DNA from: Candidatus Peribacteria bacterium | Lineage (GTDB): Bacteria > Patescibacteria > JAEDAM01 > Absconditabacterales > Absconditicoccaceae | Assembly (NCBI GenBank): GCA_031288635.1 | Contig: JAITQZ010000098.1 | Coordinates: forward strand, 1 to 12,881 | Reading direction: 5' to 3' | DNA length: 12,881 bases | Part shown: positions 1-7,369 of the stretch, one piece after another | Layout: the number at the start of each line of letters is the position of its first letter | Numbering within the stretch: the first letter of the stretch is position 1 | Translations under genes and position numbers: made by a program | The notes under the pieces: model-generated | Seen by the model: the letters and a program-made list of their open reading frames with translations, nothing else | What the model was told of the DNA's origin: nothing | Database searches by the model: none

Positions 1-2
1 CA

Positions 3-571
3 TTAGATATAAGGAGACAAGCATTACAATTATATTTAGAGTGATTAGGGTTTCACTGAATAGGACGTTTTTTGTGATTTAGTGATGTATGTATATTAAA
101 ATGGATAAGAGAGTTTTGAGAAATAGTAAAAGGATTACACGAGCTGAGAAATAAAAATATGCAAGTAGAAATAATGGAACTTGATGAAATGCGACATTGG
201 GTAAAAAAAAAGAGAATAAGGTCTGGGTATGGACAGCTGTTGGGAGAGAAGGCCAAGGGATTATTGATTTTACCCTATGAAATCGCGGAACACAGACAGG
301 AAAAAGATTATGGGAAAAAATAAAAGACATACCAGTATTGTGAGCATATTTTACAGACGATCGAGATGCATATAAAGAATTTCTACCAGAATTTATGCAT
401 TTTTCAAGTAAGTCAGGAACATATACCGTAGAAGCATTGAATAATGTAATAAGACACTATCTAGCAAGATTTCATAGGAAAACCCATTGTTATTCACATT
501 CTATAGAGATGGTTGAGTATTCTATTTTATTACTCATTTACAAAGATATTTTATTATCTATGCTTTGCTAG
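3..571 (+). pseudogene. IS1-family transposase, 5' end outside window, frameshifted
   Basis: DDE transposase of an IS1-family insertion sequence. Frame A (from base 3 to about 211) reads LQLYLEGLGF, a helix-turn-helix-like stretch (IGRFFGFSDV then LKWIREFG) and IMELDEM, the region of the first catalytic Asp. Frame B (about 212-571) continues with VWVWTAVGREGQG, the second Asp region YFTDDRDAYKEFLP and the family C-terminus LARFHRKTHCYSHS, ending at TAG. The switch sits in a run of nine A (203-211): ten or seven A would keep one frame, so this is an indel, a programmed -1 shift or transcript slippage. Six in-frame TGAs (for example at 42, 57, 75 and 117) read as Gly. The N-terminal zinc-finger region would lie upstream of the window. 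Family assignment is firm; whether the copy is active is unknown and I favour a decayed copy. Confidence 0.8.
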
Positions 572-629
572 CGATACCCTTTCTGCCATTCCAAAGTTGT
601 ACAAGATGTGGAGAATAAAAAAACAATTG

Positions 630-656
630 AAGAAGCTTAGTTGAGAGCTTCTTTTT
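630..656. terminator. Bidirectional intrinsic terminator
   Basis: An 8-bp perfect stem (AAGAAGCT paired with AGCTTCTT) encloses an 8-nt loop and is followed by a T run on the + strand. On the minus strand it is followed by a T-rich stretch with seven consecutive T. It lies between the convergent transposase remnant (ends 571) and dtd (stop at 655), so it can end both transcripts. Confidence 0.65.
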
Positions 657-1104
657 AATAATCAAATACATACGTAATCGGTCATCTGTTTTCACTACTC
701 ACGTGCATTTCGGCTCAGAATTCTCCTGTCTGCAACTTCCATCCTGCTGCTAATGCCTCTTCGATGAAAAAATCATAAATCCTTTTCGCCTCTTTGAATG
801 GTGCAGAGCCGGTGAATTCCATTGAAGTGCCTTTGTGGTTGGTGCCGTACACCGTGAAATTGGAGATGAGGAGGACTTCGCCTTTGATGTCGTTGAGGGA
901 TTGGTCAATGCTTTTTTCCCCTTCGAGAAATCTGATTGTTGGCAATTTGCGGACGATTTTTTCGATTTTTTCGGGATAGTCGGTCATATCGGAGGTGGAA
1001 ATTCAGAGATAAATGACTACTCCCCTTCCAATAGATTTGATTAAATCCTCGTGTTCAGGCAGGCGAACTGAAGCGGAATGGACAGATTGGATAATGAGAC
1101 GCAT
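655..1104 (-). CDS. dtd: D-aminoacyl-tRNA deacylase
   Basis: Hydrolyses D-amino acids (and, in characterised homologues, Gly from tRNA-Ala) off mischarged tRNAs in the cytoplasm. The 149-aa length fits the family. Visible family features are the N-terminus MRLIIQSVHSASV, VVIYLGIS near residue 34, the active-site strand ISNFTVYG, the KGTSMEF segment, and the C-terminal TGEFGAEMHV followed by NRGPIT, the Gly-cisPro motif. Three codons are TGA (1003, 715 and 682, residues 34, 130 and 141). All three fall on family glycines and residue 141 is the Gly of the Gly-cisPro motif, so the gene is functional only with UGA=Gly. The start ATG shares its A with the TAA of the upstream gene, indicating translational coupling. 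The stop overlaps the terminator stem. Confidence 0.95.
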
Positions 1105-1298
1105 TATTTTTTCTTGGTAGTTCTAAAAACATAGTGCCAAATCAATAGCAGCGGAATAAACAGCTTTTTGAAGGTGGGTTTTATCCAGAAAAGTGCAGGA
1201 AAGTCTTTGAAAAGAGAAGTCAAAAGCTGATTAAATCTATTCTGCGTTTTGTCTTTCTGGAAAGGGTATGTAAAGATGTCGCGAAGAAAGTCGAGCAT
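1104..1298 (-). CDS. Small basic hydrophobic protein, unrecognised
   Basis: A 64-aa protein that I do not recognise. It begins MLDFLRDIFTYPFQ and has one hydrophobic stretch near the end (LFIPLLLIWHYVF, about residues 46-58) followed by a basic tail RTTKKK, which suggests a membrane-associated peptide with a cytoplasmic positive end. Its TAA overlaps the dtd start by one base (TAATG), so it is the first gene of a two-gene operon and probably drives dtd translation. No Shine-Dalgarno is visible before the ATG; the upstream bases are pyrimidine-rich (CCCCCTACTATCTCA). No TGA codon is used. Its reality rests mainly on this tight coupling. Confidence 0.6.
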   Translation of the reverse strand: MLDFLRDIFTYPFQKDKTQNRFNQLLTSLFKDFPALFWIKPTFKKLFIPLLLIWHYVFRTTKKK

Positions 1299-1411
1299 TG
1301 AGATAGTAGGGGGATAAAGACCTTCTTTAATTTATGAATTAGAAAAAGAAAGTAAAGCTGAAATGGAAAAGAAAGTGTTGCATTTCTTTCTTAAATTGAT
1401 AAGAAAAAATA

Positions 1412-2335
1412 ATGAAAAGATTCCTCAACAAAACAATCATCCTTATCTTTTGCAGCTTTATTCTACTCTATTTTGCAGGGATTTTCGGCGTACAATTTTT
1501 AATTACTCAAGGATATACCAACGTAGAATCTGCTGAAATAGTTCTGCCGAATGTCCCTGAGAATATCTTAACGGGAGAAATTGTGGACATTTCAAACTTG
1601 AAGCTTCCGATTTCTTCCCGTATTCCCAAAGCATTAACAGAAGTATATAGCTATTTGGAAGCATATCCAGACGATAAATAAGAGGTTGAACAAGCGTATT
1701 TCTATCTTAATCCCGACGGGGATAACCCAAACCGACGACCTTCAGGACACGATGGACTTAATTTTATTGTGGAGGGACTAGATACTAGGAAAGAGTGGCT
1801 GAAAGCACTGAAAGTCTATTCAATAGTCTTGGACGTTGACCCTGATTTGGTGTATGCTTGTGTTTTAGGAGAACAAATAAGAATTGCTAGCCAACCACTC
1901 AGAGAAATCGTAAAAGAAATGATAAGACTTTGAACTCCAACCCTTTTCCGTAGCGATTATGTATCACTAGGTATTGCAGGGATTAAGCTTTATACAGCAA
2001 CTTTGATTAGAAAAGATGCTATCAAATACAGCTATGGAGCAGATCTACAAGATGATCAAATTACTGAACAAAGTCTGGAATATGACGATGATTTTAATGC
2101 AAAATACGCTACCTACCTCGTAAAGACTATTCTCACCAGACGAGAACAGGCAGACATTGATATTTCTAATAATCCAGGAGTGGTTTGTACTCTTTATAAT
2201 ATGGGAAACCATCCTAACAAACAACCACACGCCAATCCAAAAATTGGAGGGAGTGTCATTTGGATTGATGACCATAAATACGTTTACGGTGGTATTTCTC
2301 TAGCAATGTATCGATACTTAAAAATCTATCATTAA
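1412..2335 (+). pseudogene. Membrane-anchored lytic-transglycosylase-like protein, interrupted by in-frame TAA
   Basis: Residues 1-33 form a signal anchor (MKRFLNKTIILIFCSFILLY). The frame is then cut by TAA at 1679-1681 (codon 90) and continues without shift to TAA at 2333, 307 codons in all. The second part resembles a GH23/SLT fold: a candidate catalytic Glu154 in YACVLGEQIR, an S-x-G pair at 185-187 in VSLGIAGIKLY, a helix YATYLVKTIL, and YNMGN at 262-266, which matches the family's YN-x-G. If so, it would cut peptidoglycan glycan strands outside the membrane, perhaps for pilus or secretion passage. One TGA (1931) reads as Gly. The second part has no ATG start near its beginning (candidates are an internal GTG or the ATG at 1919), so I read one gene carrying a nonsense codon or a read-through stop. 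The SLT assignment is motif-level only. Confidence 0.6.
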
Positions 2336-2345
2336 AATATTATTT

Positions 2346-2927
2346 CTACTTCTTCAATGCATCCAAGCCTTTTCTCAACAAATTTTTCCCAGCTCAGAGA
2401 ATTTTTTTTGCAATATTGACTCCTGTGCCAACGGTACCAGACGCAAGAATTGCTCAGCTTCTAACAATTTTTCCTCCGATATTGGAGAGCTCGGAGAGTG
2501 GTCTGGCGGGTTGCATCACTCCCCCGTCGGGTTTAGGTTTGCTTCGGACGTTGACGAGGTCGGAGGAGGTTTTCATAATGTCGCCAACTGCTCCCGTAGC
2601 GAGTCCCATCGTGTCTGTAGCCAGCGTCTTTACCCCTTCTATACTTGTAGAAGTTAAAGCCCCTAGCTTGGAAATTGCTTTTGTAGGCTGAAAAAGTTTT
2701 CACGGTTCTGCCATCACTTCACCAACGTTTTGCACAAGACTGCTGCCGAATTGGCTAACTTCTTCCACCAAGGTTTTCCCGGTTTCAACACTTTCCTTTG
2801 CAAGGTCGTTCAAAGGAGCGGTCGCTTGGAATATCGAAGAAGCACCTGATGAAAAGCTAGTATTCGTTTCATTGACCTGAACAGGGGTTTCGATGGAATC
2901 TGGTGGAGATGGGATGGGATTAGTCAT
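2346..2927 (-). CDS. Hypothetical helical protein downstream of pilT
   Basis: A 193-aa protein that I do not recognise. The N-terminal ~35 residues are Pro/Ser/Thr-rich and look disordered. The rest is rich in Ala, Gly, Ser and Val with amphipathic segments (LAKESVETGKTLVEEVSQFG) and ends in a basic helix (LLRKGLDALKK). There is no clear signal peptide or long hydrophobic helix, apart from a weakly hydrophobic stretch IVRSGAILASGTVGTGVNIA. Three TGA codons (2700, 2454 and 2394) read as Gly; without recoding only an N-terminal piece remains. The start is taken as ATG 2927 rather than the adjacent TTG at 2930. It lies 94 bp downstream of pilT on the same strand and meets the transglycosylase-like gene tail to tail with 10 bp between stops. 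A link to pilus function is only positional. Confidence 0.72.
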
Positions 2928-2945
2928 CAAGGAGAGAAAAGAGGA

Positions 2946-2974
2946 AAGTTAAAAGTTGAAAGATTAAAGTTCAA
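2946..2974 (-). promoter_or_regulatory. Possible promoter for the 2346-2927 gene
   Basis: On the minus strand TTGAAC (2974-2969), a 17-nt spacer, then TAACTT (2951-2946). This would start transcription about 10-12 nt before ATG 2927, leaving almost no leader. The boxes are weak and the region is low complexity (repeated AACTTT), so this is tentative. Confidence 0.3.
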
Positions 2975-3021
2975 TGTTCGAAGAGAAGAAGGGGGATACG
3001 TCGTTAATGCGTTTGAAGCAT

Positions 3022-4140
3022 TTATTGTTGTACTGATGGATTGATCAGATTTTTAGCTTTGAGTTCTCTGATGAGATAGTCGGTATCATTAGCGATATTC
3101 ACGGCACTATTGAGGTCAATAATACCCTTGCTGGCGAGGTAAACGATATGGTCTTCTAGCAACTGCATTCCCACGTTTCTGCTAGCATAAATGGTATTAT
3201 TCAGCTGATTGAGTTTATTTTCTCTGATGATGTTTTCGACTGCGGTACTAGTCAAGAGGATTTCTTGGACAGGAACCATTCCTCCTCAGATTTTTTTCGC
3301 AAGTTTTTGTACGATAATTGCAGACATCGTATCAGAAAGCTGTTCTCTGACGTGAGGTTGTTCATTCGCAGGGAACATAGAAATAATTTTATTCACGGTT
3401 TGTTCAGCAGACCTAGCGTGAATAGTAGTAAGCACAAGGTGTCCGGTTTCCGCTAAGGCAATAGCATTTCTAATGCCCTCAGAATCTCTGGCTTCCCCAA
3501 AAAGGATGATGTCGGGACGCTGCCTTAGTGCATACTTCATTGCAGAAGCGAAAGAAATGATGTCTTTTCCCAACTGTTTTTGTTCAATGAGGGCTTTTTT
3601 GGGAGTAAAGATGTATTCAATCGGGTCTTCGAGGGTAATGATGTGCTTTTGCTTGGTCATATTCACTTCTTCGAGCATTGCTGCGAGGGTGGTAGATTTT
3701 CCTGAACCGGTAGGTCCCGCCACGAAGATAATTCAGCTAGTTTTTTGCATTAACTGTCTGAAAACAGGCGGAAGGGCGAGGTCGTCAAGGGTTGGGACTT
3801 TCTCTGCAAAAAGTCTGAAAACAATCATCACGTGTCCAGACTGCTGAGAAACGTTAATCCTAAATCTCCTATTGTGAGCAATATACCCAATATCCACGCT
3901 CATATTTTCTTCAAAGAGTTTTCTATCCGTCTCATCCATTAGGGCAGAAGCAATCCCCTTGAGCATTTCATCAGAAAACTTATCGAGTCCGACTAGTCTG
4001 TAAATTTCATCATTGACTCTTAAAGCCGGTTCTTCGTTGAACGTAAAATAGGAATCTGATGCTGCATAATCAATATGTATCTTGAGCAAATAATGCAGAT
4101 ATTCTCTTGGGTCGTTCAGATGAGGATTTTCAAAAGTCAT
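3022..4140 (-). CDS. pilT: Type IV pilus retraction ATPase PilT
   Basis: Hexameric ATPase at the cytoplasmic base of type IV pili that drives retraction and twitching. 372 aa from ATG 4140, close to the usual PilT length. The N-terminal domain starts PREYLHYLLKIH and has YAASDSYFTF, in place of the usual ASDLH. The ATPase core has Walker A AGPTGSGKST (141-150), the Asp box ITLEDPIEY, Walker B PDIILFGEARD and the His box HLVLTTIHARSA. The C-terminal STAVENIIRE corresponds to the AIRNLIRE retraction motif, which argues for PilT over PilB, and there is no CxxC zinc site. TGA at 3733 (residue 136) and 3286 (residue 285) read as Gly. A longer GTG start at 4227 is possible, but the extra 29 residues are not PilT-like and would run into an inverted repeat. 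Confidence 0.95.
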
Positions 4141-4218
4141 AGAAAATACGGGGAGAAGTAAAACCTTTTTGGAAAATATAGTCAATTTGAGCAGGAAAGC
4201 AAGCGTTTTGTTTTCGTA

Positions 4219-4247
4219 AGTGTTCACGGTATAAATAAAAAAGTCAA
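4219..4247 (-). promoter_or_regulatory. Possible pilT promoter
   Basis: On the minus strand a good -35 TTGACT (4247-4242), a 17-nt spacer and a poor -10 AACACT (4224-4219). A start near 4212 would exclude the upstream GTG and support ATG 4140. The -10 overlaps one arm of a 12-bp inverted repeat. Confidence 0.3.
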
Positions 4248-4267
4248 ACTCTTATTTTTCCGTGGAG

Positions 4268-4427
4268 GTCGTCATTCAGAGGAGAACCAAACTATGTTTC
4301 AATGAACTGCATTTGAACGACGAAAGAATCTTTGTAAATAAAAATTTATTTTATCCCTCAAAGGAACACTTGTCTACAAAGATTCTTCACTACCCCGCAA
4401 GGACTGCGGGGCGTTCAGAATTACGAG
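4268..4427. repeat. REP-like imperfect palindromic element
   Basis: The left arm runs GTCGTCATTCAGA ... GAAAGAATCTTTGTA. The right arm, read in reverse complement, runs CTCGTAATTCTGAACG ... GTGAAGAATCTTTGTA. The inner 13 bp are a perfect inverted repeat (4324-4336 with 4375-4387). The right arm contains a GC-rich hairpin CCCCGCA-AGGAC-TGCGGGG (4393-4411) that contrasts with the AT-rich surroundings. The ATTCTGA...GAAGAATCT layout resembles widespread bacterial intergenic palindromic repeats (from memory). The open frame across it (4262-4465) is treated as spurious. The rest of 4141-4613 holds no gene I can support; a further imperfect stem GAGCCC/GGGTCTC lies at 4425-4444. Confidence 0.55.
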
Positions 4428-4613
4428 CCCCTAAAAAGGGTCTCGATTCCCTAGCCTCTCTATGACGGGTCATATGTTTTTAGTAGTTTATATAGAGAGA
4501 AACTTTCCACTTCTTAAGATATTTCTAAAATAGTGAACACTTACTTGTTTTCCTCTTGATTTTTGCTAGGAATTATGTATGGCTAGAGTGGAAACAAATT
4601 AAAAAAAACTGAT

Positions 4614-4859
4614 ATGAAACAAAAAGTATTTTCACGGATTTGGCGTATCTTTTGGATTTGCATTAGCTGGGTGTTCGGTCTTTTTGGGCTTGGACTCAGT
4701 GGGTATTATTTTTTTCTTTATACTTTCGGAGATGGTCAAAATCTCTGGTTGGCTGGGTATGCTCTAATCTTTCTTGTGGTTTTTTATGAACTACTTAAAC
4801 AGCTTATATCTTTTTCTTTTGCTGATAGAAACAAGAGAGGGGAACGGAAAGACTTGTAA
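4614..4859 (+). CDS. Small two-helix membrane protein, unrecognised
   Basis: 81 aa with two predicted membrane helices (about residues 12-36 and 47-68), aromatic-rich (WRIFWICISWVFGLFGLGL), with basic residues at both ends (RNKRGERKDL). The positive ends suggest both termini are cytoplasmic. No family recognised. The ATG follows an A-rich leader (AAAAAAAACTGAT) with no Shine-Dalgarno. No TGA codons. It lies 91 bp upstream of the next + strand gene, probably in one transcript. Confidence 0.6.
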   Translation: MKQKVFSRIWRIFWICISWVFGLFGLGLSGYYFFLYTFGDGQNLWLAGYALIFLVVFYELLKQLISFSFADRNKRGERKDL

Positions 4860-4950
4860 AAACAATCATTTCTTATGCGGAATTGGTTGTTTTTTATTGA
4901 CTTTAATTTTCTTTTCTGTATATTACCATTACTTTATTTCCTCTGAAACG

Positions 4951-5703
4951 ATGAATATTACTCTCCGTACAGGAGCGATAATTGGAATGATGGCTCTCTT
5001 TCCGTTGCAAGAGGGAATCTTTCCAAATGTAAAAGCACAAGACACTCTTTTTCAGACGTTGACAGTACTTCCTCGTGATACTACTAATAATCAGAAAGAA
5101 AAAGCTGAAAATCAACAAGCTATCGCAAAGAGTATGGCAAATGCTTTGGGGGATTTTTTTGTGCAAGAAGTGAAAGATTTTACCTTGAGTCCGAAACATA
5201 TTGCCATTTTGAAAGATAGCCTTGAAAAATATTTTTTTATACATCCTATTTTTTCTGTGAAAGAACATCAGATTTTTTGTACCTTGGATGAACAGCAATC
5301 AAAAGCGATTTACGAGCATTTTCTCCCCATTTTACTTCCGATGGTTGAAGAAGATGCTTCGCTACGACAACAGATAAAGATTAAAGTAGGACTTGCCTTG
5401 GGAGGGAAAAAACTTATTTCGCGAGACCATACGAAAGCTTCCTTTTGTAATAAAAATCTGGAAGCGGGAAAAAATACTTTTATAGATGATATAGGAGGAG
5501 CTTTTCAGAAAGTAAATCAAGAACTCGAAAAAGGATACAATGCAGAAATGATGACGGTTGGCGACTATTTCGATTTGATGATGAGCATTTTTCCTAATCC
5601 AGCATTTCAAAATTGGATTAAGACACTCCCCTCTTCTAAGCTCCCGTTGCCCTTAAGTAAGATTTCCTATGATGAGAAAAATGACCTCGTTACGCGACAT
5701 TAG
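4951..5703 (+). CDS. Putative exported protein, unrecognised
   Basis: 250 aa from ATG 4951. The N-terminus (LRTGAIIGMMALFPL) looks like a signal peptide, with a possible cleavage site at VKA-QD near residues 28-30. The mature part is mostly helical and charged (NNQKEKAENQQAIAKSMANA; LEKGYNAEMM), with one late Cys (SFCNKN) and no catalytic motif I can name. The frame stays open upstream: an in-frame ATG at 4786 would add a membrane segment (CGIGCFLLTLIFFSVYYHYF) but overlap the previous gene by 74 bp, so a longer anchored form is possible. No TGA codons are used, unlike its neighbours. Its 3' end overlaps glyA by 14 bp, tail to tail. Confidence 0.68.
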   Translation: MNITLRTGAIIGMMALFPLQEGIFPNVKAQDTLFQTLTVLPRDTTNNQKEKAENQQAIAKSMANALGDFFVQEVKDFTLSPKHIAILKDSLEKYFFIHPIFSVKEHQIFCTLDEQQSKAIYEHFLPILLPMVEEDASLRQQIKIKVGLALGGKKLISRDHTKASFCNKNLEAGKNTFIDDIGGAFQKVNQELEKGYNAEMMTVGDYFDLMMSIFPNPAFQNWIKTLPSSKLPLPLSKISYDEKNDLVTRH

Positions 5704-6976
5704 GTACTGGATATTGAGCACAAAAAGCTTTCACCTCTTCACGTAATGCGGAGAGTTTTTTTTCGTCCGAACGATGGAGGATTGCTTGGTGGATGAAGGA
5801 TGCGATGTGTTTGGTTCAGCTTTCTTCTACTCCTCTGGTGGTCATTGCAGACATACCAATACGGAGTCAGGAAGGTCTAAACGGCGGGTTTGTGTCGTCA
5901 GGAATGGTGGATTTAGAGGTAGAAATTCAGATAGTATCCAAGGTAGCTTCTAGGACTGCTCCATCTAATCCCGTCTCGGAGAAATCAACGATAACCATAT
6001 GATTATCTGTTCCTCCTGTGATAAGTTTGTAGCCAGCATTAATCAGTTCAGAAGCGAGGATTTGGGCATTTGCTAAGGTCTGTTTCGCATAGTCAAGGAA
6101 AGAAGAAGTCTGAGCTTCAGCCAGAGCCACAGCAATCCCGGCAATAGTATTCATATGTGGTCAGCCTTGCATTCCTGGAAAGACGGCTCTATCAATTCTG
6201 GTGGGGAGATTTTCAATGGTATCTGCAGGTTTTTTTAGCGGACTGGAAACGATACCCTTTGATAACAGCAAAGCTCCCCTCGGTCAACGAAGTGACTTAT
6301 GGGTCGTTGTCATTACTGCGTGGAATCCGTAATCGAAAGGATTTTTGAGCAGTCCTGCAGCTACAAAACCTCCAATGTGGGAAATATCTGCATATAAGAT
6401 GGCTCCGCTTTCTTTTCCTATTTCTGCAAATTTTTCGTACTCCAACTCTCTCGGATATGCTGAAAATCCTGCGAGAATGACTTTTGGTTTCAGTTTTGTA
6501 GTTAAAGAGCGGACTTGGGAGAAGTCGATTTTTCCATCTGGAAGGGTTTTATACCTCTGGAAATTGAAAATTTTGGAAAAAAAGGTAATTGGTGCCCCGT
6601 GGGTCAGATGTCCTCCGTGGGTTAAGTCCATTCCCAGAATGGTATCGCCTGGTTCCATCACTGCGGCATAAAACGCTAAATTGGCAGCTGCTCACGAAAG
6701 GGCTTGGACATTGGCGTGATCGGAGTGGAACAGCGTTTTTGCTCTTTGAATGGCAAGTGTTTCGATGATGTCGGTGTTTTCCTGCCCGCCGTAATAGCGT
6801 TTTCCGGGGTAGCCTTCGGAATATTTATTAGCAAATACTGAAGCCTGAGCCTCCAAGACTGCACAGGATTGGTAATTTTCGCTGGCGATAAGTTCCATTC
6901 CTTCGCGTTGGCGGGTTTGCTCGTTTTGGATGGCGGTTCGAGTTTGGGGGTCGATGGTAGGGAGAGAGGTTGGCAT
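5690..6976 (-). CDS. glyA: Serine hydroxymethyltransferase
   Basis: Cytoplasmic PLP enzyme converting serine plus tetrahydrofolate to glycine and 5,10-methylene-THF. 428 aa, a normal family length. Visible: [65 protein letters not shown], the PLP-lysine loop [13 protein letters not shown] (Lys227), FPGMQGGPHM and [14 protein letters not shown]. Six in-frame TGAs (6692, 6284, 6161, 5927, 5867, 5816; residues 95, 231, 272, 350, 370, 387) read as Gly, mostly at family glycines, including the one just after the PLP lysine. Start ATG 6976 has a pyrimidine-rich upstream region (CCCTCCCCCTA) and no Shine-Dalgarno. It appears monocistronic. The stop lies inside the 3' end of the convergent + strand gene. 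Confidence 0.97.
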
Positions 6977-7006
6977 TAGGGGGAGGGTAATTTTGGATAA
7001 AAAGGC

Positions 7007-7034
7007 TTGATTTTTGATTTTTTTTGAGGATACT
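7007..7034 (+). promoter_or_regulatory. Possible promoter for the 7041-7132 small RNA
   Basis: TTGATT (7007-7012), a 16-nt spacer and GATACT (7029-7034). A start at about 7041 would fall just before the hairpin-rich segment. It lies just upstream of glyA on the opposite strand, so it has no protein gene to serve. Confidence 0.35.
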
Positions 7035-7040
7035 AGGATG

Positions 7041-7132
7041 GTGAAAGTAAATCCTCATACGTAGGGGTTCCGGAGGTTCCCTGTCTCGATCCCTATTCTG
7101 TTAGGGTAGCGTGCGTATGAGGTTTTTCTTTT
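7041..7132 (+). ncRNA. Candidate structured small RNA with its own terminator
   Basis: A 9-bp perfect stem, CCTCATACG (7053-7061) with CGTATGAGG (7114-7122), closes a multibranch structure. It holds one hairpin around AGGGGTTCC...TTCCCT (7063-7082) and one perfect hairpin CCCTA-TTCTGT-TAGGG (7091-7106). TTTTTCTTTT follows immediately on the + strand, the form of an intrinsic terminator. A promoter-like pair sits just upstream. It matches no RNA family I know: it is not a tRNA, since there is no T-loop or CCA and the acceptor would be 9 bp. Read on the minus strand it would be a leader structure of glyA, so a cis-regulatory element is the main alternative. A mobile palindromic element is a third possibility. 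Confidence 0.45.
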
Positions 7133-7355
7133 AGATAATTTTTTCACTTATATTAATGTTCATCCATATATACTGCATCATTCCACAAGAAATAAAGATA
7201 TTTATTTGTATGTTTCTTTCTATCATTTTCAACAAAAAAGACCCTCTGCACTAAAAAATCTCACAAAAAACTTGCAAAAATGAAAAAATTAACTATCATT
7301 ATTTTATCTGTATTCGTAGAAGCTGTTTATCCTTCTCGAATCGCTTTTTATTCTT

Positions 7356-7361
7356 TATACT
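7356..7361 (+). promoter_or_regulatory. Possible -10 box giving a near-leaderless pilin mRNA
   Basis: TATACT ends 8 nt before ATG 7370, so a start 6-7 nt downstream would give a nearly leaderless transcript. The -35 at proper spacing (TTCTCG) is poor. An alternative pair farther upstream is TTGCAA (7272-7277), 16 nt, TATCAT (7294-7299), which would give a leader of about 65 nt. Confidence 0.3.
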
Positions 7362-7369
7362 ATACAAAA

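Larger units (their letters stand above)
4216..4544. repeat. 12-bp inverted repeat flanking a non-coding segment
   Basis: GTAAGTGTTCAC at 4216-4227 is exactly repeated in inverse orientation (GTGAACACTTAC) at 4533-4544. Between the arms are about 305 bp without a convincing gene, including the palindromic element at 4268-4427. This could be a small non-autonomous element, a paired operator, or chance. No flanking target duplication was seen. Confidence 0.4.

Noticed and set aside
572..640. Start of another IS1 transposase (YPFCHSKVVQ-like reading)
   Set aside because: A single weak zinc-finger-like match of about 10 residues, without a start codon and ended by TAG.
794..1044. + strand open frames opposite dtd, and similar frames opposite pilT, glyA, pilB and the surface gene
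   Set aside because: They are antisense shadows of genes with strong family motifs.
4141..4227. N-terminal extension of pilT from GTG 4227
   Set aside because: The added residues do not resemble PilT, the start codon is GTG, and the region overlaps a putative promoter and inverted repeat.
4262..4465. 67-codon open frame on + strand
   Set aside because: It runs across the palindromic REP-like element; its composition follows the hairpins and it has no family resemblance.
5690..6976. UGA read as Trp (code 4) instead of Gly
   Set aside because: The TGA positions align with family glycines in SHMT, Dtd, PilT and PilB motifs, not with tryptophans.
7053..7122. tRNA gene
   Set aside because: A 70-nt cloverleaf-like shape, but the closing stem is 9 bp, there is no T-loop GTTCRA in place and no anticodon arm geometry.
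7280..7369. Upstream ATG extending pilin 1 by 30 residues
   Set aside because: It would bury a canonical signal peptide behind an unrelated prefix containing Pro and Arg.
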